Source: Xylanibacter ruminicola (GTDB taxonomy: Bacteria; Bacteroidota; Bacteroidia; Bacteroidales; Bacteroidaceae). Taken from it: DNA of 64,000 nucleotides. This document shows, in pieces, positions 36,957-45,505 of this stretch. The stretch spans positions 31,103 through 95,102 of the forward strand of contig SUYC01000014.1 in the NCBI GenBank assembly GCA_015060625.1. The letters run 5' to 3'. Numbering within the stretch: the stretch's first letter is position 1; each line of letters opens with the position of its first letter. A program made the translations under genes and the position numbers. A model generated the notes under the pieces. It was given only the letters and a program-made list of their open reading frames with translations, did no database searches and was not told the DNA's origin.

Positions 36957-37673
36957 TTACTTAATTGTTCTAAATAGCCAGAAAGAAGATTTTGTTGCTT
37001 GTGAATAACTATTTAACATCTTGCGTGTAGAAGCGGGCCATTCAGCTATTTCGCATAACCCATCCTTGTCTTTCACCACGCGATAGCGACCAACTTCCAC
37101 AAGGAGATTATTTGGGTCATCTCCCTTTTCTATCATTACTGCTCCCATACACAGGTCTTTAATACCATTTTCGGTCTTAGTTCCAGAGACTACTGTAGCA
37201 GTCTTAATCTTTATATCAGCATCTGTACCTGAAGTATTGAAGTATATAGTGAAGTTGTTACCTTCTCCACTAATAAATACGCCATCACCTTCGGAGTCAT
37301 GATAGTCACCTTCTTTTAGCAAGAAATCGATAGTCTTTTTCTCTGCATCTTGATTTGCAAACTTAATATATATATCATCACGAAGATTTCTGTCAACCAC
37401 CCCTTCGTAAGAGTCATACGCAATAACAGCTGGAGATATCAGATAAATACCTTCCACATTCGGAGGATTAACACCGTCATAAATCGGCATATTCTCTTCC
37501 ATTTTACTTCTTATTTCCTCTGGTATTACCTCATTAATACGTTCATCTTTGTTATCAGACGGTGTCTCTGGTACAACAGGAGTTTCAGGTGTTACAGGAT
37601 TATCCTGTTCATCACAAGAGTAGAACAATGGCAACATCGCTGCCATAACAAACAATGCTAGATAATTTTTCAT
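36957..37673 (-). CDS. Lipoprotein with Pro/Thr-rich stalk, unknown function
   Basis: 238 residues from the ATG at 37,673: signal peptide with lipobox-like LFYSC (Cys near 20), a stalk rich in Pro, Val, Thr and Glu (residues 25-45), then a globular beta-rich domain. The domain includes YDGVNPPNVEGIYLISP and ends in a Ser/Phe-rich tail. I do not recognise a named family, though similar lipoproteins are common in Prevotella. A conserved structured element lies 50 bases upstream of its start. Probably surface or periplasmic. Confidence 0.6.
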   Translation of the reverse strand: MKNYLALFVMAAMLPLFYSCDEQDNPVTPETPVVPETPSDNKDERINEVIPEEIRSKMEENMPIYDGVNPPNVEGIYLISPAVIAYDSYEGVVDRNLRDDIYIKFANQDAEKKTIDFLLKEGDYHDSEGDGVFISGEGNNFTIYFNTSGTDADIKIKTATVVSGTKTENGIKDLCMGAVMIEKGDDPNNLLVEVGRYRVVKDKDGLCEIAEWPASTRKMLNSYSQATKSSFWLFRTIK

Positions 37674-37723
37674 TTTCGTTACTGTTTTACAGAATGGGCG
37701 TGTAACCATTCGTAACTTGCATT

Positions 37724-37985
37724 CCTTTCAGGTCACCGCCAAGTAAACCTTTGTACAAACAAGTACAGAACAATTCACGCCCTAAAACGTGAACCTTCAG
37801 TCAACTTGTCCTCGTACAATGCAATGAATGCATTAAAGAATATTGGCGGTATTCGAAAGGGAGGCCAAGAGCTAAAAGCTCAATTTTCCAATAAGTACGA
37901 ACGGGAACGACGCACAATTCTTTTGATTAATAATACGTTAAATAGTTCCCTTATGGGAGAGCCACACCCGTGCGGCATGCATCCC
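37724..37985 (+). ncRNA. Conserved structured RNA candidate, copy 1
   Basis: Predicted helices: CCTTTC (37,724) with GAAAGG (37,855); ACCGCCAA (37,735) with TTGGCGGT (37,843); TGTAC with GTACA (37,752-37,767); TTCACG (37,774) with CGTGAA (37,788); AATGCA with TGCATT (37,818-37,834); GAGCT with AGCTC (37,869-37,881); GGGAAC (37,903) with GTTCCC (37,945). A homologous element at 63,576-63,763 keeps AGGTC, AAGTAAACC, ATTCG and AATAAGT but has different, still complementary bases in most helices. A-rich loops favour the plus strand. On the minus strand it would be the 5' leader of the adjacent lipoprotein gene. No ORF in it looks real. Confidence 0.7.
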
Positions 37986-38139
37986 GATTAATGTTTGTAC
38001 TGTCTGTTTCTTATTCTCAAATTTAATTAGTTACTATTGTTATTGCATTTATTTATGCATTTGCAAAAATACATAAAAAAAATAATACGGCATAGAAAAA
38101 AACAAAATTTAATAGAAAGCACATCAAAAAGAGTCATTT

Positions 38140-38160
38140 TGTCTTATTTTAAATAAGACA
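38140..38160. repeat. 21-base perfect palindrome
   Basis: TGTCTTATTT (38,140-38,149) and AAATAAGACA (38,151-38,160) are perfect inverted repeats around one base. It could be a protein-binding site or a terminator stem; there is no adjacent gene that decides. The surrounding 37,990-38,235 is very AT-rich with nothing else recognisable. Confidence 0.6.
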
Positions 38161-38237
38161 CGTCCTGATTTGATAGACACAAATGAACAGCTGCTGAATT
38201 ATTTTTTTTGTGACTTTGCATAAAAATCCCTCCATCC

Positions 38238-38337
38238 CTCAAGAAATCTTTGGAAACGCCCGTGTGCAAAGGGCTTGAGAGGCATAAGAGATCTCGAGAA
38301 CCCCTGTAAACACAGAGGCTCTGAGAGATTTCTTGAG
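38238..38337. repeat. Inverted pair of hairpin elements with CTCAAGAAATCT repeats (locus C)
   Basis: The perfect 12-mer CTCAAGAAATCT (38,238-38,249) is repeated inverted at 38,326-38,337. Inside are two opposed hairpin cores (about 38,252-38,278 and 38,298-38,323) resembling those at loci A and B, and a central AGAGATCTCG palindrome. It follows directly after the hipA remnant, whose frame reads into it. Confidence 0.75.
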
Positions 38338-38345
38338 AAATGAGA

Positions 38346-38695
38346 TATTAAAAAGTAGTATGTATATATATTGGGATAAATTCCGTCTATCATCTCAGAT
38401 GGTACATCACATTCTCTTGCAATAGCAGGCCATTTTGCTGTTTCTTCTACCACTTTCTCTATTACCTCATTGGCGTCTTTAATGTTATTTGCCTTTGCAA
38501 AAGTCAGAAGATCCGACTTAGTAATGTTTTCGAAATTGCCTGCGATAGACATCTGATGCATAGCAGTCCATCCGCCATTTGGATTATGAGGATAACCCAT
38601 ATCATATGCAGGTGATAGTCTCCAATGCCCATCTTCTCCCATCAGGAAGTACCAATAGGCTTACCAAACATTTTCACTCTTGCAACATCTACCAT
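38346..38695 (-). pseudogene. hipA toxin kinase remnant (large internal deletion)
   Basis: The ATG at 38,695 opens MVDVARVKMFGKPIGTS, a normal HipA N-terminus, and then hits a stop. In another frame from about 38,645 the sequence resumes at FLMGEDGHWRLSPAYDMGY, the C-terminal end of the HipA kinase domain, and continues to about 38,360. Nearly all of the kinase, including its ATP-binding parts, is missing, so no active toxin is made. The remaining frame reads on into the locus C hairpin element. Confidence 0.8.
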
Positions 38696-38919
38696 TCAGA
38701 ATTCTCCTTTCCTGTATTACTGATTTTTCCTGAAGCCTGCTTACGCTGATGTGCTTCAGTCTTATTTACCAGCTCGTAATATTCACTTGGGCTCAGCTGT
38801 TGCTCTTCAACCAATGGTAATAGAACCTCCAACTGACCTAATGTTCGGAGAAGGCGAAGAAGGGCATCGAAAGAACGTATTTCTCCCTTCTCTACTTTCT
38901 TCACTACAGATAGAGACAC
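38689..38919 (-). pseudogene. hipB antitoxin remnant, N-terminus missing
   Basis: The 76-codon frame reads VSLSVVKKVEKGEIRSFDAL, the second half of an XRE-type HTH as in HipB antitoxins, then a tail EYYELVNKTEAHQRKQ. The usual first 20-30 residues with the start of the HTH are absent; the sequence runs instead into the stop region of the GH43 gene. Its stop overlaps the hipA ATG (ATGGTAG), the usual coupling of hipBA. It is a relic of a toxin-antitoxin pair eroded at both sides. Confidence 0.75.
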
Positions 38920-38925
38920 ATTTGT

Positions 38926-40953
38926 TTAATTGATCAAGAAGATCTTAGTGAGTCCCTTATAGGTGGCCTTGATGGTGCAACGTCCGTCTGCCACAGTTCC
39001 AATCTTGAAGGTTACACCAGGAGCGCTTGCTGAGCATTTGATGGTGTTGCCATCCTCGTTCAGCTTGCCATAAACCTGATAGCGTGTCTGGTCGGAATAG
39101 CCATTCTGGTTGTTGAAACGGATAGGAGTCTGTGGGATAATCAGCCTAGTGCCGTTAACCTCGATGGTAACCTGTGGTACTACAGGAGCCTCGAACTTCT
39201 CGCCTGCCTTTGAGAATCCTATTCCATGAAGGTCGAACAAGCCCTGGGGGCGCTGAGGGCCGCGTGGACCGCCCCAACGAGGACGCTCTGGAGCCTTAAC
39301 TTCTGGTCCATCGGCTACGAGATAGATGGCGTGCTTGCCTGTAAGACCTTCAACCTCGGGTACTGCTGTCTGATACATCATGGCTGCTTTGGGGGCATCG
39401 GCAGGGATGTTGAATGTGGCAATCTCCTTACCTTTCCAAGGATCGTCGAGCATCACATGAATCTTGAATGCTCCATGTCCGCCTGTGGTCAGGTTGAGAT
39501 TAAGCATTGCCTTGTCGCCCTTCTGTATACCAGTAAATGCGGGCAGACCCTTTGTGGCTGTTGCAAGACCGCCAAAGCCGAAGTACTTAAAGCCTACGAT
39601 ACCTTTATTGGTAATACCAGCCAAATCCATCGAGTTGTTCCATATGTCGTGGTTGTCCTGCATCCAATCGTTGCCTGTCATGAAACAAGCATAACCAGCA
39701 GAGTAGTACTGATAAGGAGGCAGACCGAAAATCTGGAATCCCTCGGATGTTACCTCTGCTCCAGTATATGTGTTGCCATCGGTTGCTGCTGCTGTCCACT
39801 CGTTATTCTTTGCGTATGGATCGTAACCAGTAATCTTTACTACGCCTCCCTTGGCTACGGGCTTCTTATCCCAAGTAATCTTCACTGGGGCAACCATCGC
39901 CTGACGGGCATTGCCGAAGCCACGTGGAGGACGGTGGTAGAACACGTACCACTGGCCGTTGATTTCCTGCAGCGAGCCGTGAGTGTTGTGAGCTGCATTG
40001 GTGGTGATGAGCTTTGAACCGTCTTCGTTAAGCACCACACCACGAGAATCTACCAATACGCCACCTGAACGCCAAGGACCGAGTGGAGAATCGCCGTAGG
40101 CATAGCGCAGGGCACTATTTGTATTTCCAAGGCCGTACTCCTTACCAGAGTAGCCTGAGAATACCATCACGTACTTATTGCCAACCTGACGAATTGATGA
40201 AGCCTCGAAGAAGTTGAAATCCTTGGGATCTTGACCTTTGTATAGGGCTTTATACACGCTTCCTTCCTTGTCGAGCAGTCGGCCGTCGGCACTAACGGCA
40301 GGAATGAACGGGTCTATCAACTCTGTTCCTTCGCGCTTCGAATACATCGTGTTCTGGTCCAGTTCACAGGCAGTAGAGTGCTGGAAACCATAGAATACGT
40401 AGGCACGGAAGCCTTTATCGTAATCCTTGTCTTTCTTGTTGGTGATGTTCTCGATAAATACTGATGGGTCGAAGTCGATGAGCGATCCTGGCAGACATTT
40501 GCGACCATCCTCGGTGAGGTTGATAGGGGTGAAAGGACCGTTGGGACGGTCGCTCTTACAAACCATTGCTACGCGCTGCCAACCACGAGAGTGGGGATAC
40601 AGATAGTAGGTCTTCTTGCCTGTGGTCTTATCCTTCACCTCTACCAGGTCGGGGGCGAACATCGTGTCCCACTGACCGTCTACATACCAAGAGAAGATAG
40701 GGCCTTCGTCGCGCCACTGAGTGAGGTCTTCAACAGGTGCCGACCACATGCGGATATCAGGACCACAGTAGGCTGAGTAGTTTACGTCGTGTGAGCCAAT
40801 GATATAGGCACGATACTTGCCTGGCTGATCTGGATCCTCGAATACACGGGGTTCTCCATCAGGCAGATGCTCCCAGAGTGGGAGATAAGGGTTCTGAGCA
40901 TTGACCGTAAATGCGGCCAAAAGCATCAGAGGTAAGATAAAAAGTTTCTTCAT
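38926..40953 (-). CDS. GH43 glycosidase with C-terminal CBM6-like domain
   Basis: 675 residues from the ATG at 40,953 (MKKLFILPLMLLAAFTVNAQ), with a signal peptide; a longer upstream frame is not coding because the promoter lies within it. The catalytic five-bladed propeller spans about 25-330, with GEPRVFEDPDQP carrying the base Asp and FFEASSIR with general acid Glu250. A beta-sandwich region resembling CBM6 follows (about 400-580), then a Pro/Arg-rich link (RPRWGGPRGPQ) and a short C-terminal beta domain. Probable arabinofuranosidase or xylosidase; not linked to the other glycosidases. Its 3' end abuts the hipB remnant. Confidence 0.88.
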   Translation of the reverse strand: MKKLFILPLMLLAAFTVNAQNPYLPLWEHLPDGEPRVFEDPDQPGKYRAYIIGSHDVNYSAYCGPDIRMWSAPVEDLTQWRDEGPIFSWYVDGQWDTMFAPDLVEVKDKTTGKKTYYLYPHSRGWQRVAMVCKSDRPNGPFTPINLTEDGRKCLPGSLIDFDPSVFIENITNKKDKDYDKGFRAYVFYGFQHSTACELDQNTMYSKREGTELIDPFIPAVSADGRLLDKEGSVYKALYKGQDPKDFNFFEASSIRQVGNKYVMVFSGYSGKEYGLGNTNSALRYAYGDSPLGPWRSGGVLVDSRGVVLNEDGSKLITTNAAHNTHGSLQEINGQWYVFYHRPPRGFGNARQAMVAPVKITWDKKPVAKGGVVKITGYDPYAKNNEWTAAATDGNTYTGAEVTSEGFQIFGLPPYQYYSAGYACFMTGNDWMQDNHDIWNNSMDLAGITNKGIVGFKYFGFGGLATATKGLPAFTGIQKGDKAMLNLNLTTGGHGAFKIHVMLDDPWKGKEIATFNIPADAPKAAMMYQTAVPEVEGLTGKHAIYLVADGPEVKAPERPRWGGPRGPQRPQGLFDLHGIGFSKAGEKFEAPVVPQVTIEVNGTRLIIPQTPIRFNNQNGYSDQTRYQVYGKLNEDGNTIKCSASAPGVTFKIGTVADGRCTIKATYKGLTKIFLIN

Positions 40954-40991
40954 AAAAGGGTAATTTGGTTTAATATTAAAAAATCTGCTTG

Positions 40992-40999
40992 CAAAGATA
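40992..40999 (-). promoter_or_regulatory. -7 box for the GH43 gene
   Basis: TATCTTTG on the minus strand, about 39 bases before the start codon. No convincing -33 element at standard spacing. Confidence 0.5.
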
Positions 41000-41080
41000 G
41001 CAAAAAAACTATAGAAAGCCGCTTTTCGTTGGTCTTGTTCTATAAGTTTGCTACACAGATTAAAGAATTTGATACAAACT

Positions 41081-41112
41081 TTTGGCTGATTGCCATAAAA
41101 CTCGTATCTTTG
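41081..41112 (+). promoter_or_regulatory. Promoter of tRNA-Arg
   Basis: TTTG (41,081-41,084), exactly 20 bases, then TATCTTTG (41,105-41,112): a perfect Bacteroidetes promoter 18 bases before the mature tRNA. Confidence 0.85.
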
Positions 41113-41130
41113 CACCCAGAAATACACGCT

Positions 41131-41202
41131 GCCCTGATAGTTAAATGGATATAACAAGGTCCTCCTAAGACTTAGTTCCGCGTTCGATTCGCGGTCGGGG
41201 TA
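41131..41202 (+). tRNA. tRNA-Arg (CCT anticodon)
   Basis: The acceptor GCCCTGA pairs with TCGGGGT; D-stem GTTA/TAAC; anticodon stem AGGTC/GACTT with loop CTCCTAA giving anticodon CCT; T-stem CCGCG/CGCGG with loop TTCGATT. Discriminator A at 41,202; CCA is not encoded. It reads AGG codons. It has its own promoter and a strong terminator. Confidence 0.95.
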
Positions 41203-41206
41203 CAAA

Positions 41207-41246
41207 AAAGAGAGCTGTAATTCCATTGTGGATTACAGCTCTCTTT
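41207..41246. terminator. Bidirectional terminator between tRNA-Arg and secDF
   Basis: AAAGAGAGCTGTAAT (41,207-41,221) pairs perfectly with ATTACAGCTCTCTTT (41,232-41,246). The stem is flanked by A and T runs on both sides, so it can serve the tRNA (plus) and secDF (minus). Confidence 0.85.
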
Positions 41247-41264
41247 GTTATACCTATTTATTAC

Positions 41265-44200
41265 TTACTTAGCAGCAGGAGTCTCAGGCAGAGTGTCGTC
41301 CTCCTTGATAGTGCGGCCCATCCAAAGGAAGGCTGTAGGAGCGGCGATGAAGAGCGAACTCAGAGTACCGAATACAACACCCAGGATCATAGCCAGAGAG
41401 AACGAGCGGATGCTATCACCACCAAGGATGAAGATAGCCAACAGCACGATCAGTGTGGTTACAGAGGTGTTGATGGTACGAGCCAGTGTCTGGTTCAGTG
41501 AGTCGTTGAACAACTGCTGACGGTCGCGCTTGCCATACAGACCGAGGTTTTCACGGATACGGTCGAATACTACCACCTTATCGTTGATAGAGTAACCGAT
41601 AACGGTCAGGATAGCACCAATGAATACCTGGTCGATCTCGAGCGACATTGGAACCCAACCCCAGCACAGTGAATAAACACCGATAACGAGCAGAGCGTCG
41701 AGAGCCAGAGCCACAACAGCACCTACAGAGAATGCCAGGTTGCGGAAACGCAGCAGGATGTAGAGGAAGATAGCAATCAGAGCGATACATACGCTGATGA
41801 TAGCACCATGTGTGATATCCTTAGCTACTGAAGGACCTACCTTAGCAGAGCTGATGATTGAACCACCCTCGCGAACATCAGGATTCTTGAATGCCTCAAC
41901 ATTCTCCTGACTTACGAGACCAGCCTTCTTCAGGGCAGCGAACAGAATGTTCTCAGCCTTGTCGTCAACCTCAGGATTATTTGACTCGATATCCCAGTTG
42001 GTAGAGATACGAACAGTCTTGCCATCGGTACCCAGGGCGATTACAGAGGTGTTAGCCTCCTGATTAGCCTTCTCGCCGATGGTGTTGATGAAGGCACCTG
42101 CCATAGCCTTACGAACCTCCTCAACAGGAGTCTGCTTGTCGAGTGTTACAACGTAGTTACGACCACCAGTGAAGTCAATGCTCTGGCTCAGGCCGCGAAC
42201 AAAGAATGAGCCAATGCAGATGATGGCGAATATGCCCCAGACAGCATAAGTCTTCTTGTAAGAGCCCATGAAGTTATACTTGGCATTCTGCATCAGGTTC
42301 TTTGAGTAACCTGTTACGAAAGTCAGGTTTGTCCACTTGTCCTTGCTCAGCATAGTGTCGTAAACCACACGAGTGAGGTAAACGGCTGTGAAGAACGAGA
42401 TGACGATACCGATAATCCAGGTGGTAGCGAAACCCTTGACAGGACCTGTACCGAAGTAGAGCAGGATGATACCAGTGATCAGTGAAGTGAAGTTAGAGTC
42501 GAAGATCGCGCTGAAAGCGTTAGAGTAACCCTTGTTCAGAGCCTCTTTTACACCCAGACCTTTCTTCAGCTCTTCCTTGACACGCTCGTAGATAAGCACG
42601 TTAGCATCCACAGCGGTACCCAGAGTCAGTACGATACCGGCGATACCAGGCATGGTCAGAGCAGCCTGGAACGAGGTCAGGATACCCAGTGTGAAGAACA
42701 GGTTGAACAGCAGAGCGATATCCGAGAGGAGACCTGGTACAAAGCCGTAAAGCATAATCATGTAGATCATCAGCAGTACGAAAGCTACCACGAATGAGAT
42801 GATACCCTGCTGGATTGACTGAGCACCCAGTGAAGGGCCTACAACCTCCTCCTGTACGATACGGGTAGGAGCTGGCATCTTACCAGAGTTAAGTGTGTTA
42901 GCAAGGTCCTTAGTAGCCTCGATAGTGAAGTTGCCAGTAATCTGTGAGTTACCACCATCGATCTGAGTCAGGATACGTGGAGCTGAGTAAACAGCATCGT
43001 CGAGCACGATAGCTACAGCCTTACCGATGTTCTGCTTAGTAATCTGGCTCCAGCGGCGAGCACCGTCAGAGTTCATCTGCATAGATACTGATGGATGACC
43101 CATCTGGTCGAAGTCGTCCTTTGCGCTGGTGATAACATCACCCTCCAGAGGAGCACGGCCAGAAGGTTCTGTAATCTTCAGAGCGTAGAGCTCAAAGATG
43201 TCGCCCTTAGTATTCTGACCTCCGAAGTCCTCAGGCTGAGCACCCCAACGGAGCTTCAGCTCAGCAGGGAAGATGTGGTTGGCCAGTTCAGAGTAGATGA
43301 TCTTGTTGATCTCAGCGGTATCGCGAGCGTTAGCATAACCAACTACAGCGAGGGTGTTACCCTGTGTGGGCTGGAAGATAGAGAACAGAGGATTCTGCTT
43401 CTTGGCCATCTCAACAGCCTTGGTATCCTTGTTGTCTTTCTTAGCCAGCTTAGCAGCCAGGTCGCCAGTAGCAGCCTTCACGCTGTCAGCGGCAGCAGTA
43501 GCTACGCTGTCAACAGCTGTTGTGTCGGCAACCTCACCACCCTGTGCACCCCAGCGCTGGTTCAGCTGAGCCAGCAGAGGAGTAATCTCCTGTGAGTTGT
43601 AGGTCTCCCAGAACTCAAGGTTAGCTGAACCCTGGAGCAACTTACGAACACGTTCTGGCTCCTTGATACCTGGCATTTCTACCATGATACGGCCGCTCTG
43701 ACCTTCGAGTTTCTGAATGTTTGGCTGAACAACGCCGAACTTATCGATACGGTTACGAACTACATTGAATGAGTTGTCAACGGCACTCTGTACCTCAGTA
43801 CGCAGCGCAGCCTCTACCTGTGAGTCGGTAGATGATGTGCTTACCTTGCCTTTCATCTGCTGGGTAGCAAAGATAGCAGCAAGTGGACGACCGTTGCCCT
43901 CCTGTTTCCAATACTTTATGAACAGAGAGATGAAGTCGTTCTGACTGGTCTCTTCTTCTTTCTTGGCCAGCTCCATGGCCTTCTTGTAGGCAGCATCGGT
44001 CTTGTGGTCGGCCAATACGTCAACCACGTCAGGTACTGATACCTCAAGAATCACGTTCATACCGCCTTTCAGGTCAAGACCCAGGCCAATCTCCATCTCA
44101 CGGCACTGCTTCAGAGAATAGATACCCATGTACACCTTCTCGTTGTTGATTGAGTCGAGGTACTCCGCACCTGCCTCTTCGCCCATAGCAGCAGCCTTAC

Positions 44201-44297
44201 TTTCGTAGTGGCGTGTTACGAACGAGAAGGAAAGGTAGAAGCAGCACACGAGAATCAGAAGCACTGCGATAAATTTTACAATTCCTTTGTTTTGCAT
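41265..44297 (-). CDS. secDF: SecDF fused protein-export membrane protein
   Basis: A 1010-residue natural fusion of SecD and SecF, the proton-driven accessory of the SecYEG translocon. The SecD part has the first membrane helix, GLGLDLKGGMNVIL near residue 72, a large periplasmic P1 region with an Ala/Asp-rich insertion near residues 255-300, and a six-helix bundle. SecF begins near residue 690 with SIDFTGGRNYVV and a second bundle (IGYSINDKVVVFDRIRENL split by its D-x-R pattern). The fusion is typical of Bacteroidetes. It ends APAAK, just before the shared terminator. Confidence 0.96.
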   Translation of the reverse strand: MQNKGIVKFIAVLLILVCCFYLSFSFVTRHYESKAAAMGEEAGAEYLDSINNEKVYMGIYSLKQCREMEIGLGLDLKGGMNVILEVSVPDVVDVLADHKTDAAYKKAMELAKKEEETSQNDFISLFIKYWKQEGNGRPLAAIFATQQMKGKVSTSSTDSQVEAALRTEVQSAVDNSFNVVRNRIDKFGVVQPNIQKLEGQSGRIMVEMPGIKEPERVRKLLQGSANLEFWETYNSQEITPLLAQLNQRWGAQGGEVADTTAVDSVATAAADSVKAATGDLAAKLAKKDNKDTKAVEMAKKQNPLFSIFQPTQGNTLAVVGYANARDTAEINKIIYSELANHIFPAELKLRWGAQPEDFGGQNTKGDIFELYALKITEPSGRAPLEGDVITSAKDDFDQMGHPSVSMQMNSDGARRWSQITKQNIGKAVAIVLDDAVYSAPRILTQIDGGNSQITGNFTIEATKDLANTLNSGKMPAPTRIVQEEVVGPSLGAQSIQQGIISFVVAFVLLMIYMIMLYGFVPGLLSDIALLFNLFFTLGILTSFQAALTMPGIAGIVLTLGTAVDANVLIYERVKEELKKGLGVKEALNKGYSNAFSAIFDSNFTSLITGIILLYFGTGPVKGFATTWIIGIVISFFTAVYLTRVVYDTMLSKDKWTNLTFVTGYSKNLMQNAKYNFMGSYKKTYAVWGIFAIICIGSFFVRGLSQSIDFTGGRNYVVTLDKQTPVEEVRKAMAGAFINTIGEKANQEANTSVIALGTDGKTVRISTNWDIESNNPEVDDKAENILFAALKKAGLVSQENVEAFKNPDVREGGSIISSAKVGPSVAKDITHGAIISVCIALIAIFLYILLRFRNLAFSVGAVVALALDALLVIGVYSLCWGWVPMSLEIDQVFIGAILTVIGYSINDKVVVFDRIRENLGLYGKRDRQQLFNDSLNQTLARTINTSVTTLIVLLAIFILGGDSIRSFSLAMILGVVFGTLSSLFIAAPTAFLWMGRTIKEDDTLPETPAAK

Positions 44298-44353
44298 TTT
44301 GTTTTTAATTATTATTTATTTATATTATTTTTGTTCGCGTATAAAATAGCGTG

Positions 44354-44361
44354 CAAATATA
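44354..44361 (-). promoter_or_regulatory. -7 box for secDF
   Basis: TATATTTG on the minus strand, about 57 bases before the secDF start; upstream TTG is at 14 bases, closer than usual. Confidence 0.5.
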
Positions 44362-44410
44362 GGCATTTTTTTACACAAGGAAAAATTTATTGGCAAAAAT
44401 TCACTCATTT

Positions 44411-45505
44411 TTAATGATTACTTTTCATTTTTAGGGTGCAGATGATGGGATTATGGTCACTTGCGTCCATTTTACTATCAATATAACAATTGTAGGGCTC
44501 AAAGTGGTCGGATACTAAAATATGGTCGATACGCACGAAGAATCCTTTCTGATTATATGACAAACCGATGCCATTTCCAGTGGTCTGGTAGCAGTCTGTT
44601 AATCCCTGTGCGATGGTGCGGCGAGAGTATGAAATGGGGTTGTCGTTAAAGTCGCCGCAAACAATAATCGGATACTGTCTGTGTGCCTCGATATAGTCGT
44701 GAACAGCTTCTGCCTCAGGGGCTCTCTTGGCAGCATATTTTCCTAATTTCTCAATGAGAAACATCGTCTCAGCCTTGGCAGTGTCCTTCTCCATCTTACC
44801 GCTTATCATCTGCTTGTATTTATCACGATCTTCGTTTGAAAGATGTGTACCTTCCAAGTGATTATTGATGACTAATAAAGTGTCGTTATCCACCTGCAGA
44901 TAGTAGGCTACAGAACCGTTTCCTGCCGATTCGTAGCGGATTCGTTCCTTCCTGATAATCGGGAACTTGGTGTGGATGCCAACGCCGTTGATGCTGGCAT
45001 CCTGAGGGTTAAAGATAGTGGTGTCGTTATAGGGGTATATTTTCTCGTACCATTGTTTTACATATCTGCGCCAGGTATCTACATCCTCCTGTAAACAAAC
45101 AATATCGGCATCTTGCTCTGTCAGGTACTCATATACCTTTTCAAAACCTTGCTCATATTTGTAGTTGCCACCATACTGACATACGTTGTAGGATATCAGC
45201 TTGATAGTGCCTTCAGGGGGCGTTTGCGAGGTGTGTAGCGGCATATAGAGCGAGATAGGACCATAGACCAGAATGTAGCCAACTACTGGAATCCAGGCTT
45301 TTTTCCATTTAAAAGTGAGCCAGAAGAATAGAAATAACAGGTTGGCTATCAGAAATCCAGGAAAAGCCATACCCAAGCATGACAACATGGGGTGCTCAAC
45401 AGGATGAATGCGGTCGGCATAACCTGTTAGTATCATCAGCAGAATGGTAGCCACATTGGCACCAGCGATGAGTTTGATCGTGATGGTCTTTAGCTGCTTG
45501 ATCAT
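44411..45505 (-). CDS. Endonuclease/exonuclease/phosphatase-family membrane protein
   Basis: 364 residues: three N-terminal membrane helices (about 10-95), then an EEP domain with LISYNVCQYGG, CLQEDVDTW, VINNHLEGTH, CGDFNDNP and ASDHNPI, the ordered catalytic motifs of the DNase I-like fold. The EEP domain would face the periplasm. The substrate (nucleic acid, phospholipid or phosphodiester) cannot be told. It overlaps the rhomboid gene by 4 bases, so the two are co-translated, a pairing common in Bacteroidetes. Confidence 0.85.
   Translation of the reverse strand: MIKQLKTITIKLIAGANVATILLMILTGYADRIHPVEHPMLSCLGMAFPGFLIANLLFLFFWLTFKWKKAWIPVVGYILVYGPISLYMPLHTSQTPPEGTIKLISYNVCQYGGNYKYEQGFEKVYEYLTEQDADIVCLQEDVDTWRRYVKQWYEKIYPYNDTTIFNPQDASINGVGIHTKFPIIRKERIRYESAGNGSVAYYLQVDNDTLLVINNHLEGTHLSNEDRDKYKQMISGKMEKDTAKAETMFLIEKLGKYAAKRAPEAEAVHDYIEAHRQYPIIVCGDFNDNPISYSRRTIAQGLTDCYQTTGNGIGLSYNQKGFFVRIDHILVSDHFEPYNCYIDSKMDASDHNPIICTLKMKSNH

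Noticed and set aside
37806..37991. Small protein of about 60 residues on the plus strand
   Set aside because: It lies inside the structured RNA candidate, and copy 2 does not keep the frame; conservation follows helices, not codons.
38199..38360. Extended C-terminus of the hipA-like frame
   Set aside because: These codons translate the locus C repeat element rather than HipA sequence.
40954..41226. N-terminal extension of the GH43 frame
   Set aside because: It covers the promoter and runs into the tRNA-Arg gene; a proper signal peptide starts at 40,953.
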